64,000 bases of DNA from Symsagittifera roscoffensis (Eukaryota > Xenacoelomorpha > Acoela > Convolutidae), in assembly GCF_963678635.1 (NCBI RefSeq), contig NC_087065.1, forward strand, positions 18,551,623-18,615,622, in the 5' to 3' direction. Positions 33,302-43,142 of the stretch are shown one piece after another; within the stretch, counting starts at the first letter, position 1; every line of letters begins with the position of its first letter. Under the pieces are notes generated by a model. It did no database searches and was not told the DNA's origin. It was given only the letters and a program-made list of their open reading frames with translations. Both the position numbers and the translations under genes were made by a program.

Positions 33302-35907
33302 AATTATTAATTTTTCTCCAACTCCTTTTTCTAGTAATCTCAAATCAAAACATAAACCCTTCTCCCCGCACAGGACCCCAAGATTTATTAGTAACACATT
33401 ACGATTGTGAAGAAAACGAACAAAAAACACTACACAAGTATGCAATAAATCAAGTAACGCAATGCGAAACAGAACCACCAGCTTTGGAAACTACAAATGT
33501 AATAGCAATATTGTATTCAAAAGCCCGAGCAACAACAGTTACAGGATATAAATTCACAGCAACATTTTCTGAAAAGAAAGTACATTGTTCACAAGTCTCA
33601 AACGGAAATAAAAACCGACTTGACCATGAATCATTCTACCAGAGTAATATAGAACGACTTTTACATCTCAATCCCGAAGATTGTAAAAACGAGTTACTCC
33701 GACTAAACATCACAAAAAATAAAAACACAGATAGAAAGTTAGTATATTTCCAAGTTTTTTCAGATTCTGTACATCAAGCAGAACTTGAAAGATATCAAGG
33801 ACATATAAAATTAGATGAAAAGTACCCATATAACGGCGCACACGGACGATTAACCTATGACATGCACGATAAACACTGGATACCACACATTGGTATAAAT
33901 AACCCATCAAACTGCAAAGCAGACACAAAAAACAAAGGATACCAAGAGATCATGTTTTTCGATTGGAAAATACAACTCGAAAAAATACATTTCACACGAG
34001 ATTTATCAGACAACACAATGATGTATCAAGGAATTAGATTACCTTGTAAAAACGACCAAGGTTATTGCGACCCTACAACACGAACACAAGCAACAATTGT
34101 TTGGTTCCCCGAAGACACATGTACAACATTTCAAGTAGCAAAAATACACGCTCGTATGATAAAATTTCACGAAAAATATTTTATACAATCAATACCATAT
34201 GAACAAGTAAATCCATTACGAAAAATAAGTTCTAATTTTAGAAACATTCATAATATAGAAAATAAATTAACACGTTTTCAAATATATCAAGAAACAGAAC
34301 TTGCATGTAAATACAGAAACCCACTTCACAAAACACAATACTCCGAAATATTAGTTGAATACGAAAATGGATTCGACATGACCACTGGAAAAATAAAAGT
34401 CGACCCATACGCCACAAGTCATCCCCTAAATGAAGGAACATCATATATACCAGTTAATTTTCAAAAGAATACAGGTCAACCTGGTGGACATTTAAAGCCC
34501 CAAGACGATCAAAGCACACGTTTACAAGAACTATCACTAATGAATAGTACATATTTTGGTAATATCCACTATGATATTCACTTAGATATGAAACTAGACT
34601 ACACGATTAGCCGAATTTTTCAAGAAATGTCACTCTCTGAATTAGAAACACTACACCAACTATGCGAATTGGAAAGAACACAAATATTACAATCACTTGC
34701 ACTAGCAGTATTAAAAATACCCTACGCAGGATATTTACTATCAGGAAATAGATCAAATTTTTTAGACTATGAAGGAAACATCTTATGGTTTTATACTTGT
34801 ACTAAAAAAGTATCACCACTATACGTTTTTGAAGATAAACGATGCTATAAAAGAATCCCTATCTTTTATAAGAATAAAGTACATTTCGTTGACACACTTT
34901 CACGAAGAACCTATTTCTGGGATACCGCAGTCCCATGTGGATCAGAAAATAGCCACAATGTAGTACAACTAAACCCTGATGAAGATAAATATTACCTTCT
35001 CACCCCATATCCCACATTAATGCAATCACTCAAAAAATTTTCACCAGAAAGCATTCGCGCTATCGCTCGAAACCCAAATATAGACTTACAATCAATAGGA
35101 ATATACTCAAAATCAGATATTCAACATCACATTAGAACACAACAATTCCAAGAATTATTAACACAAATGGACACAATACAAAGACAATCCATTGACCAAA
35201 ACTTACGCAAACTTGCTGAAACCGCAGGATTTGCAGACATCTATACGCAAGACTATAGCGGATATTTTAAAGACATTAAAGATTATATATATCTAAACGG
35301 TGAAAAATACCGTCCCCAAGATATATCACCTATCAATATTTTTAGCTTTGTTACAATCAAGGATGAGATTCTTGATTTTCTAGGATGGCCCTACTACATC
35401 TTAGAAAAACTGACTATTTTATACGCAATGTTTAACTTTATTGGATTTCTTTTTTCACTCTTAAAAGGAATCTATAACACATGTGCTATACACACACAAG
35501 TCAATAGACAAGCAAGTGTAGCACGCATACTATTTGCAGGATTTTTTGGAATCTTTTCTACATCTATAAACAAAATTCTTTTAGACGCACAAATAAAAGA
35601 ATATAACACAAAAATAGCAACAAGACAGAACACATACGACGAAGAACATAACAATGTAGACACAACGCCAACAGCACCACAGTTACCACCCCTACCACAT
35701 AACCATCCATTATCCCTAGTCCCACGTAATTTTCGAAATTTAGCCATAACACATAATCAAAATTTTAGACCAACCATATCACAAAGTCCCATCCAACATA
35801 TAATGCCACACCACTCACAAGATGAAAATACTTATGAACAAATTATAGAACAACCCCATACCACCGCTTTTCAGTCTCAAAATAATAATTTTTTTAGCCC
35901 ACGATGA
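33289..35907 (+). CDS. env: Envelope-like transmembrane glycoprotein (872 aa)
   Basis: Starts with a signal peptide (YILKLLIFLQLLFLVIS), followed by a large Cys-containing ectodomain with several N-x-S/T sites, a membrane region near residues 706-728 (LTILYAMFNFIGFLFSLL), a second hydrophobic stretch (743-765) and a polar, Pro-rich tail. Features such as an early YDC, a KVHC site, a VWF...C segment, and LCELERTQ followed by spaced YTC, CY and PCG cysteines recall the class III (gB-like) glycoproteins of chuviruses that occur as env genes in some invertebrate LTR elements. That link is inference from pattern only. No furin-type site is obvious. The frame is open throughout in this copy; in the second copy it is broken. 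Its TGA overlaps the next ATG (ATGA). Confidence 0.82.
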   Translation: MYILKLLIFLQLLFLVISNQNINPSPRTGPQDLLVTHYDCEENEQKTLHKYAINQVTQCETEPPALETTNVIAILYSKARATTVTGYKFTATFSEKKVHCSQVSNGNKNRLDHESFYQSNIERLLHLNPEDCKNELLRLNITKNKNTDRKLVYFQVFSDSVHQAELERYQGHIKLDEKYPYNGAHGRLTYDMHDKHWIPHIGINNPSNCKADTKNKGYQEIMFFDWKIQLEKIHFTRDLSDNTMMYQGIRLPCKNDQGYCDPTTRTQATIVWFPEDTCTTFQVAKIHARMIKFHEKYFIQSIPYEQVNPLRKISSNFRNIHNIENKLTRFQIYQETELACKYRNPLHKTQYSEILVEYENGFDMTTGKIKVDPYATSHPLNEGTSYIPVNFQKNTGQPGGHLKPQDDQSTRLQELSLMNSTYFGNIHYDIHLDMKLDYTISRIFQEMSLSELETLHQLCELERTQILQSLALAVLKIPYAGYLLSGNRSNFLDYEGNILWFYTCTKKVSPLYVFEDKRCYKRIPIFYKNKVHFVDTLSRRTYFWDTAVPCGSENSHNVVQLNPDEDKYYLLTPYPTLMQSLKKFSPESIRAIARNPNIDLQSIGIYSKSDIQHHIRTQQFQELLTQMDTIQRQSIDQNLRKLAETAGFADIYTQDYSGYFKDIKDYIYLNGEKYRPQDISPINIFSFVTIKDEILDFLGWPYYILEKLTILYAMFNFIGFLFSLLKGIYNTCAIHTQVNRQASVARILFAGFFGIFSTSINKILLDAQIKEYNTKIATRQNTYDEEHNNVDTTPTAPQLPPLPHNHPLSLVPRNFRNLAITHNQNFRPTISQSPIQHIMPHHSQDENTYEQIIEQPHTTAFQSQNNNFFSPR

Positions 35908-36779
35908 GCCGACAACTTGGATCCCTACACCGATCAAATTCCCACCCAACCAACCTCACCACTCGAATCCCAATAATACCACTTTTTGCTTTTCCGCCAC
36001 CCGATTTCCCCACCAGTAATGTAACATCCGGCATGAATTCCGATACTAATTCACACATCTCAGTTTTATACTCCATCTCACAACTCAATAACCCGAATAT
36101 TGAAACCCCCGATGAATTTGCCGACTCTGAACCATCTCCATCAAATAATTTTCACACCAATTCCTCAAATTTTTCCCAACCCCCTTTTCAACCCATACTA
36201 CCAAATAACCCTGTCCCAACCAATTCTACACCCTCTTATGCTTCCCAAGTCACTCCAACCTACTCCTCACTTCACTCAGACCAATCATCTCATTCTCCAG
36301 ACACCCCCCGAATCTCCCCAGAACTAGATAATTTCATTACCCTACAACAACAACCCTACCACCTTGACACCCCAACCATAAACCAAATCTCATCCACAAT
36401 AGATTCATCCAACCCTCCTACCCCTACACCCTCTTCAATTTATACTGAATCATTAGCACCATCATCCACATCTACTGAATCTTCACTCAACACTAATAGA
36501 GCTTACCGCACTTTTAAAAGAAAGTTCTTCAACCATCCTTTCCCAGCGAAACCAGGAACAGCCCGTGAATATATCAACCATCCAAAACACACTAACACAA
36601 AAGAATTTTTAGCTATCACCTTACCCTCATTTCCACAATACACCTTAAACACCCCTCACGACACTAACGAGACACGTAACTTTGTAGACGAACACGTTTT
36701 AATGCCTACCCTTCCTTGGACCTCATATTATCATTTTACTACCTTTGCTTACCTTTATCTAACACTCACATCGATATAG
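35904..36779 (+). CDS. Ser/Pro/Thr-rich ORF G, N-terminal part
   Basis: 291 codons, mucin-like: long Pro/Ser/Thr/Asn-rich runs (PTPTPSSIYTESLAPSS and similar) before a short basic patch (RAYRTFKRKFFNHPF). ATG overlaps the stop of env (ATGA), suggesting coupled translation. In the second copy the equivalent frame (56814-57767, -) runs on into what is here a separate frame starting near 36716. A 4-nt length difference near 36735 shows that copy 1 carries a frameshift, so this ORF and the next are probably one gene. Confidence 0.65.
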   Translation: MSRQLGSLHRSNSHPTNLTTRIPIIPLFAFPPPDFPTSNVTSGMNSDTNSHISVLYSISQLNNPNIETPDEFADSEPSPSNNFHTNSSNFSQPPFQPILPNNPVPTNSTPSYASQVTPTYSSLHSDQSSHSPDTPRISPELDNFITLQQQPYHLDTPTINQISSTIDSSNPPTPTPSSIYTESLAPSSTSTESSLNTNRAYRTFKRKFFNHPFPAKPGTAREYINHPKHTNTKEFLAITLPSFPQYTLNTPHDTNETRNFVDEHVLMPTLPWTSYYHFTTFAYLYLTLTSI

Positions 36780-37708
36780 AACGAAATAAGGACATGATAT
36801 ATCGACTCACTACACCACTAACACCTAGACAATTTACTTACATTGGATATAAAAAATCACTAAAAACACACACTGCACCCCGAGCTAATGAATATACACT
36901 AGAATATTACGATCATAACATCATCAGAACTAACCAAGATCAATTCTTAGACGACGATCGCTTCGCTAACCCACAAATCACCGAGAAATTTTTCATTAAA
37001 ACACCATATGTATTTACACTAAATATCTTCGATCGCAAGTTTGACCACATTATTTCAGAAGCACTAACAGACACACAAGCCTACGAAAGTTTTAAAGAAC
37101 GCTTCCAAAGATTTTCACTAACCTTTCATTTCCTTGCACCACATGAAAGAGATTTGCACTGCTCACACGATATTATGTTGCGCACTAAACAAACACACAC
37201 ATATACTTATTATCGTTTTATCCAAAATCACTTCGACCTACACACTCCCTCCAGACAACCACACCACCGTTTTCAATTCATCAATTCCAAATACACCTCA
37301 CCATTCTTTCTTAACTTCACATATTGCATTAAAGATACTAACCTTCATGGTATTCTTCGAAATTATGATCCCATAACCCAAATGTATATTTTTTGTCCCA
37401 TCACCAAGACCTTCAACGCAGAAGAATCCCGACCCTTCCTTATCCCACACGAGCTTGTACAACCTATAGAAATCCCCATTTTAGAATTCATCCATAACAC
37501 TAAATTCAATCACAAATTATATAATCTAATCCAAAACACACCTTATGAATTTGCAGTTGGCACTGAAGAACTAACCACCATTAAAGCACTTCAATTGCTT
37601 TGGCCACTACTTCAAACTAAAAATATCATCCGCATTTTAGCTAAATTACTAACAACTTCAGATCTCATCCACGACATCTTCCCCCACGGTTTCTTCCCCG
37701 ACGACTAA
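36716..37708 (+). CDS. Novel C-terminal domain of ORF G (frameshifted in copy 1)
   Basis: 330 open codons (first ATG near 36794) ending in TAA at 37706-37708. Compact, His/Tyr/Phe-rich sequence with no recognised family, for example FHFLAPHERDLHC, LNFTYCIKDTNLHGIL and QLLWPLLQTKNIIRILAKLL. The second copy keeps its C-terminal half very well (55958-56533, -), including the exact end IFPHGFFPDD. A conserved 5' splice site follows the stop immediately. Confidence 0.62.
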   Translation: MDLILSFYYLCLPLSNTHIDIERNKDMIYRLTTPLTPRQFTYIGYKKSLKTHTAPRANEYTLEYYDHNIIRTNQDQFLDDDRFANPQITEKFFIKTPYVFTLNIFDRKFDHIISEALTDTQAYESFKERFQRFSLTFHFLAPHERDLHCSHDIMLRTKQTHTYTYYRFIQNHFDLHTPSRQPHHRFQFINSKYTSPFFLNFTYCIKDTNLHGILRNYDPITQMYIFCPITKTFNAEESRPFLIPHELVQPIEIPILEFIHNTKFNHKLYNLIQNTPYEFAVGTEELTTIKALQLLWPLLQTKNIIRILAKLLTTSDLIHDIFPHGFFPDD

Positions 37709-39301
37709 CAGGTAAGTATGAATTATACATATTACTAACTAATTAAAATATTAGAAACTCACCATTCTTTATCCATGTTTTCTTTAGAATTTTAGCCTTC
37801 ATCCAACGATCATCTGAAAAATTCACAAAAGAAAAATAAAAAATAGCAAACTTCTTCAAAACTGTTTAAAACCCTATTAAATTTTGCACCAACAATTAAA
37901 TAAATATAATACCAATGCAGTAATTTAATTAATAAATTTTTCCCCCACAAGCAGTAAATCTAAAAATGATGAAAATTTGTAACTTAATTTTCCCCAACAA
38001 CTAGCAGTAAAATTAAAAATTCTATGTAATAAATTGATAAAACGAAAATGCAGTACTAACCTTTTGATATTTCCATTCATTCGCACAAACATTCTATCCA
38101 CACTCGCACAGCTCGCCCACGAAGAATTGTTTAAAATAATGAATTTCAGTTTCAAGCTTTCACACTCGATAACTCTAACACAAGATAACACGTTTCAAAC
38201 TTTCCTTTAACCCGGTTGGAAAGGAATTATACACTAAACAACACTAACCAACGCAGCTTACTAAACACCACAAATTATAGAATAACAGCATGATTAAGAA
38301 AAGGAAACCAACGGTACCCAAACCGGATTAACCCAGTTTAAAACTGGATAATTTATTCTTTTGAAGACTATTATAAAGTCTAAGAAAGAAATAATAAAAC
38401 ACAAAAAAGTCAAAAGACAAACCCATACCACAAACAATTTGATTTTTGAAAAAAGGACACAACCAACAAGACATAAGAAAAACCACAACAAACCCAACAT
38501 AAAACGTTGTCACATAACAGGACCTCTCACAAAAACCGCATGCAATCATACTCCCACTCCTGGCCTAACCCACCAGCAAGGACGTCCTGAGCATGCTCTA
38601 TAGCCGGCCTAACCCACCGCGCTACATCCACGCTTTGTGACCACACTCCTATTTTTAATAAGAGCTACTCAAGGGTGAGTAACTCTTCAAAATAACTGAA
38701 CTAAAACAAAAAGCTTTTGTGAAAACAACTAACCAAAATCATAATTAAAAAACAATAAACTAATAAAAGTTTTATAAAATGTAAATTATATTATGCAATA
38801 TATAGATCAGCATACAACATCAAAGACGAACATCCAAAGACAAAATGAACCCACTACACTCGAAAAAGAATGGCCAACCACAATCAATATGCCGCCCACA
38901 ATCACAACTCAAAGGATTTAGAGTACGACTTGACTTCGCAGAAAAGGACTTCATTGAACTAGACCAATGACCACCTCGATGTTCAAGTATACGTACAGAT
39001 CCGAGTAACCAGGCATCCCCTCCACACACAATCTCCACGCCATTCCCAGACAGGGTCAAACACAAAGAAGTTCTCACCAATGAAACAGAAAAACCTGACA
39101 TAGCCAACCATTCTGAAATCAGATTTGAGTTTGTTGCGAAAACCCAGTCGTTGTCTTGAAGAAGACACAACGATTGAATCTGGGACTTCTCTAATAAGAA
39201 AACCCAGAAGAAATAAGATGTTCGCCAAATACCAACGTCAATCATCCATCCTTTGAATTGCAGAAAGACTATTCTAAAAAACTCTGTAAAACCCGGATGG
39301 G
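37709..39301 (+). other. 3' untranslated region of giant element, copy 1
   Basis: 1.6 kb without sense ORFs, alignable with the second copy throughout. Contains a probable intron (37712-37787), a palindrome CCAGTTTAAAACTGG near 38335-38349, a GC-rich block (38550-38635) with GGCCTAACCCACC twice, and a purine-rich tract next to the LTR (ends GGATGGG at 39301). Confidence 0.6.
37712..37787 (+). other. Probable intron just after the last ORF
   Basis: CAG|gtaagtatg is a consensus 5' splice site three bases after the TAA. The acceptor is ttttctttag (37787) or AATTTTAG (37795). Both sites are preserved in the second copy. Confidence 0.6.
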
Positions 39302-39711
39302 TGGAACCTGATCTAAACTACATTTTATGATTGGATAAATTAGATATTTTACCAATGTAAAGTATTTAATATTAACCAATCATGATCCATCTGACTAACA
39401 ATCGACTTATTTGTAAGTGCTGAAATTACTTGTAATTTCAGCACCAGAGAGATTTGAATTTAACTTAGAAGTTAGTTGAACTCTCCCGAGTACTTCAGCA
39501 GCCGCAATAAACCAGTATACCCTAGATCTATTGAGCCTAGCAGAGACTAGTTAAACAACCTGAGACTAGATAGTATAAGAGTAAGATTAGGATCGGTATT
39601 AGACTAAGAAGTTGCACGAATCTATCCGGCCGAAAATAAGATAGCGTGACGAGCAGACGGTGTACCCTATCCGAAATTACTCTATGAGTTATACACTTCG
39701 GTCCTAACTCA
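39302..39711 (+). repeat. 3' LTR of giant retroelement, copy 1 (410 bp)
   Basis: Same length as the 5' LTR, with one visible substitution. Followed by TCAT, the target duplication. Confidence 0.95.
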
Positions 39712-39715
39712 TCAT

Positions 39716-41551
39716 ACTCAACCTCGTAAAACCACTCGTTACACTAATTTATTGAAGCTCGTGTGAGGTGGGGGGGGGGGGGAAGAGCCCAGTTATTTTA
39801 CTTGTAGAAAAATTGCAGGTGGGGGGAAAAGGAAAAAGCGCCCAATTTTGTTCTGTTGTAAAATTGAGCTTGGCGTCACAAAATTCAGCCTTTTTTGAAA
39901 TCAAAAATTAAATCATGTGATTGGATTAAACCGGGAAAAAAGTAAAGTAAGAACTGATGGTTCCCAAACCACGAGCTATTTTGGTGCTTTCCAAACAACG
40001 AAAATATTGCAAAAAATATCCGGTGGAAAACTTTTTTTTTTTTTAATATAAACAGTAGATTCCTTAGGCTGTAAGTTTTTAAAAGCAATTATAGTTATTC
40101 GATCATCGAATTTTGTCCAGAAAACAGTGCCTTTTACAAGGTTGTATTAAAAAATTAAATGAATAGAAGAAATCCACGTGCCGAAGTGTGCTATAGCATA
40201 AGATTCGGCTCTTTTCCAGTTCCCCCCCCCTTTGTTAAATTACAAAAAGAGATGCTCAAAAATTGTTCACACGGCAATTTTCATGTTGGAAATTTTGTGA
40301 AAATTTGTTCAGCTATTCACGCTGACACGTTTTAATGCAGTTTACAACACTAAAGATTGTTTTTAAAAGACTTTCATGTAATGAATTTCAGAAAAAATGA
40401 AAGGGGGGGAACTGGAAAAGAGCCTAAGATTCTTCTTCATCACCCTGTCTGCAGATTTGTTTTTTTCTCCTATTAATTGAAACAAAAGCAAACAGATTAA
40501 TTGAGCTATGACAAATATATTTGGTCCTCAGATCAACATTGTAAAACCACGTTTGTGAAGCAAAAAAAACGCAATCGGAGACGGCATTTTGATTTTTTCC
40601 ACTTTCTTGGAACATGTTAAAGTTCCACTTTGTGTTATTTATACAAGTTTTTCTGCAGTGAAACCTTCGTATTTGAAAAAATTTAGTTTTTACGCTAAAA
40701 CATGATTTTTCTTTCTAATTTGTTTTGGTTGATTGTTGATTTGCGCCAGCGTGGATTGTATATTGTACCAGCGTTTCAAATGTTGCAGTAGTTTTTCAAA
40801 TATTGCGCTAGTTTTTCAAATATGGCCCGGAAACATACTGCCCACGTGTGTTTACGACTAAATGCGTAAATAATGTCATGATGTAAATATTAAACAAATC
40901 TGTTCCTAGTCTTTAACGTGTTCGCCATGACCAGTTCCATTGTTTTATCACGGAATTGAAATTGTTTTCATAAAATAATTGAGATTTTATGTGTCTGATG
41001 GGGGGATACACAAAGACAGCTTTCCAAATATAAGTTCAAAGTTCAATCGAGTCGTAACACCTAGTCACAGTCTCGTTCAGTGAAAATTTTCTCGAACATA
41101 GCGCATTCGGTTGAGTCGGTCAACAAGTATCTAAAAGCTTTACCCAAACTCATTTAGAAATGATTTCGAATGATGAAATTCAAATGGGTCGCAATTCATT
41201 GGTCACAATCTATAGGCGAATATTATCCTCATGAAAAACAATAACAAGCATGAAATCTTTTCAAATACCAACATAACTAGTCTTAAATTGCTTAATTAAA
41301 TTACTGAAGCTCAATGCTTTTTAGACAAATATTTACTATATTTTGACTAATATATCACAGATCATTATTATATTAATTATACGTTAAATGATTCGCGAAA
41401 TATTTTCTAAATGGTTTCAATTTTGCAAATGGTTTTCACTGCTCAATTAGATGGTTCCATTAATCATCTCGTCATTTTCGTCCGTCAATCTTTCTTTCCT
41501 CCATTTTAACACACTTTTTTTGTTTTTTTTTCGCAAGTTTTACTTTTACAG
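39716..41551. other. Gene-free spacer with a MITE
   Basis: G/C tracts at 39768-39782 and 39820-39826, MITE at 40207-40424, otherwise AT-rich DNA with no supported gene. Confidence 0.55.
40207..40424. mobile_element. hAT-type MITE, copy A (218 bp)
   Basis: Termini GGCTCTTTTCCAGTTCCCCC and its reverse complement GGGGGGAACTGGAAAAGAGCC. Perfect 8-bp target duplication TAAGATTC (40199-40206, 40425-40432), as made by hAT transposases. No ORF. Confidence 0.85.
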
Positions 41552-42883
41552 CTAATTTCTTGCACCAATTAGACCAGCGCCTATAGCAAACAAAACCGAC
41601 CAGTTGAGTTTTACAGTGGAAGCAATATCTTTTAGACTTGTATCTTTTCTAGGAGGCTCAGTGATGCCATAGTCGTTGGTGAATATCGGATTCTGCGGAC
41701 TGTACGGAGCGTCATATGCCCCATTGTCATCATCGGAACCAGATCGAGTCACAGACTTGAGGTATGCACACTTTATGGCCCTAACTTTGGTCCGAGCATA
41801 CTCTTCTGGGCTCATGAAGTCAGAATTGGAGTCATAGTCAGCGTAGTCCAAGCCGGTCATGCTGCGTTTTCTTTTAACCGTTTTTGGCGGCGAGTTTCCT
41901 GCTCCTGCTCCTGATGGTTCGATTGCTGGAACCACGCCAGTAGTACCTGTTTCATTCTGAGCTTCTACTGTATCAGTTGGCTCGTCAGTGTTATTATTTA
42001 GACCATCAGTCCCAGCGATTGTCTCTTCATTCACTGTTTCAGTAGTTCTCACAATAGGGTTCTTGTCGTTATCGTTGTGCACATATTCGGTTGTTCCAGA
42101 ATCATCATAATCTGGGATGGTTTCTTGGTAGTCATCGCTTTCGTAGCATCCGTCAAACTTCTCAAACATGGTGTAAAAAATATCAAGATTTTCTGCGTGT
42201 TTTGCCAGAAAATGCATGCTCAGTGACTTAAAATACAAGTTTTCATAGTCGCTGTGATTGGCATTGATGTTTAATTTGGCTAAAACTTGTTGAGGAGACT
42301 TTTTTCTCTGAAACTTTTTGCCTACTTTCTTAACGCAGGTGTTCATCTCGGAGTCCATCTCCATGCTTCTCACTTGAGTCGACATTGAAACCTCACACAA
42401 GTTTTGGGCTTTTGTGAACGCATCCACAAAGAACGTTTTCAAGTCAGAAGTTTTCACTTGGGAGTAAAATCTCATGGATCTGCGCCACCCACATTCGAGC
42501 GCTAGATCAAAAGTTGTGTCATAAGACGCGCCGAGTTGTTGAACTCCAATCATGGGGACTTTCCCGTCACTTTGCATGCATTTCATCCACATTTCTTTGT
42601 ACGCTTTTCTGATGAAATCCGTTTTGTGTTGAATTACACTCATGTAAGTGCAATCGGAAAGATTTTCTTGCTCTAAGCATGGAATATTAGCCGAAGTGTT
42701 GAGTCCTCGACAGTATAGGGTCCAACAACCCTGGCTTTGCCATTCTCGGTATTTGGTCCGAAGCCACGGAGGCATTGCATACTGCCATCTCCAGAAGTCT
42801 GTGGTGACGTTTCCATTGGAGTATATAAACCCAGTTAAGCATGTCAGAATAAAGATGGTAGCAAAATACATTGGGCTACCCAT
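41552..42883 (-). CDS. Intronless secreted, possibly GPI-anchored protein of unknown function
   Basis: 443 residues from ATG at 42883 (context GAAAATGG; a GTG six bases upstream is not needed). N-terminal signal peptide (MYFATIFILTCLTGFIYS). The Cys-containing domain in residues about 25-250 (CWTLYCRG, CLEQENLSDC, MKCMQSDG, ECGWRRS, NTCVKK, FDGCYES) could form several disulfides, with N-glycosylation sites. It is followed by an acidic Thr/Asn/Asp-rich low-complexity stretch and a basic KRKR. The C-terminus (LNWSVLFAIGAGLIGARN) is short and hydrophobic, suggesting GPI attachment or a tail anchor. No family recognised. Intronless, like most of the USP coding region. Confidence 0.72.
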   Translation of the reverse strand: MGSPMYFATIFILTCLTGFIYSNGNVTTDFWRWQYAMPPWLRTKYREWQSQGCWTLYCRGLNTSANIPCLEQENLSDCTYMSVIQHKTDFIRKAYKEMWMKCMQSDGKVPMIGVQQLGASYDTTFDLALECGWRRSMRFYSQVKTSDLKTFFVDAFTKAQNLCEVSMSTQVRSMEMDSEMNTCVKKVGKKFQRKKSPQQVLAKLNINANHSDYENLYFKSLSMHFLAKHAENLDIFYTMFEKFDGCYESDDYQETIPDYDDSGTTEYVHNDNDKNPIVRTTETVNEETIAGTDGLNNNTDEPTDTVEAQNETGTTGVVPAIEPSGAGAGNSPPKTVKRKRSMTGLDYADYDSNSDFMSPEEYARTKVRAIKCAYLKSVTRSGSDDDNGAYDAPYSPQNPIFTNDYGITEPPRKDTSLKDIASTVKLNWSVLFAIGAGLIGARN

Positions 42884-43142
42884 TTTCACGTTTTATTCCA
42901 GATATGGTTTTCTCAAATTATGAGTTGAGTTTATTATTTTTGAGTCCAACTTGATCTCTCAGAAGTCATTTCCCTCGTTTTCTGTTGAATCAGAGTGAAG
43001 CTGAGTTTCGAAGTGATTTCAATTCAATTATACAGATCACAAAATTCTCAGAAAATGAAAAAAAAGCCTTTTCCATTTGAGCGTTCCCACCACCAGTGAA
43101 TTATATCTCCCCCATTAAGTTATAACCCCCAGTAAATTATCA

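Larger units (their letters stand above)
20864..39711 (+). mobile_element. Giant (18.8 kb) env-bearing Ty3/gypsy-like LTR retroelement, copy 1
   Basis: Bounded by 410-bp LTRs and flanked by the 4-bp duplication TCAT (20860-20863 and 39712-39715). Order: LTR, primer-binding site, long leader, basic ORF, Gag-Pol (protease, RT, RNase H, integrase: Ty3/gypsy order), two small hydrophobic ORFs, ATG-less ORF, envelope-like glycoprotein, Ser/Pro-rich ORF with novel C-terminal domain, 1.6-kb 3' UTR, purine-rich tract, LTR. The sense strand is strikingly A-rich and G-poor compared with the flanks. The LTRs differ at one position that I can see (C versus G in CAATC[C/G]ACTTA), so the insertion is recent. 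Pol nevertheless has a stop and the last ORF a frameshift. Confidence 0.93.

Noticed and set aside
38820..39245. 141-codon antisense ORF in the 3' UTR of giant element copy 1, considered as an HBZ-like antisense gene
   Set aside because: The corresponding frame in copy 2 shifts and stops early, so it is not conserved; more likely a product of low stop density in one frame.
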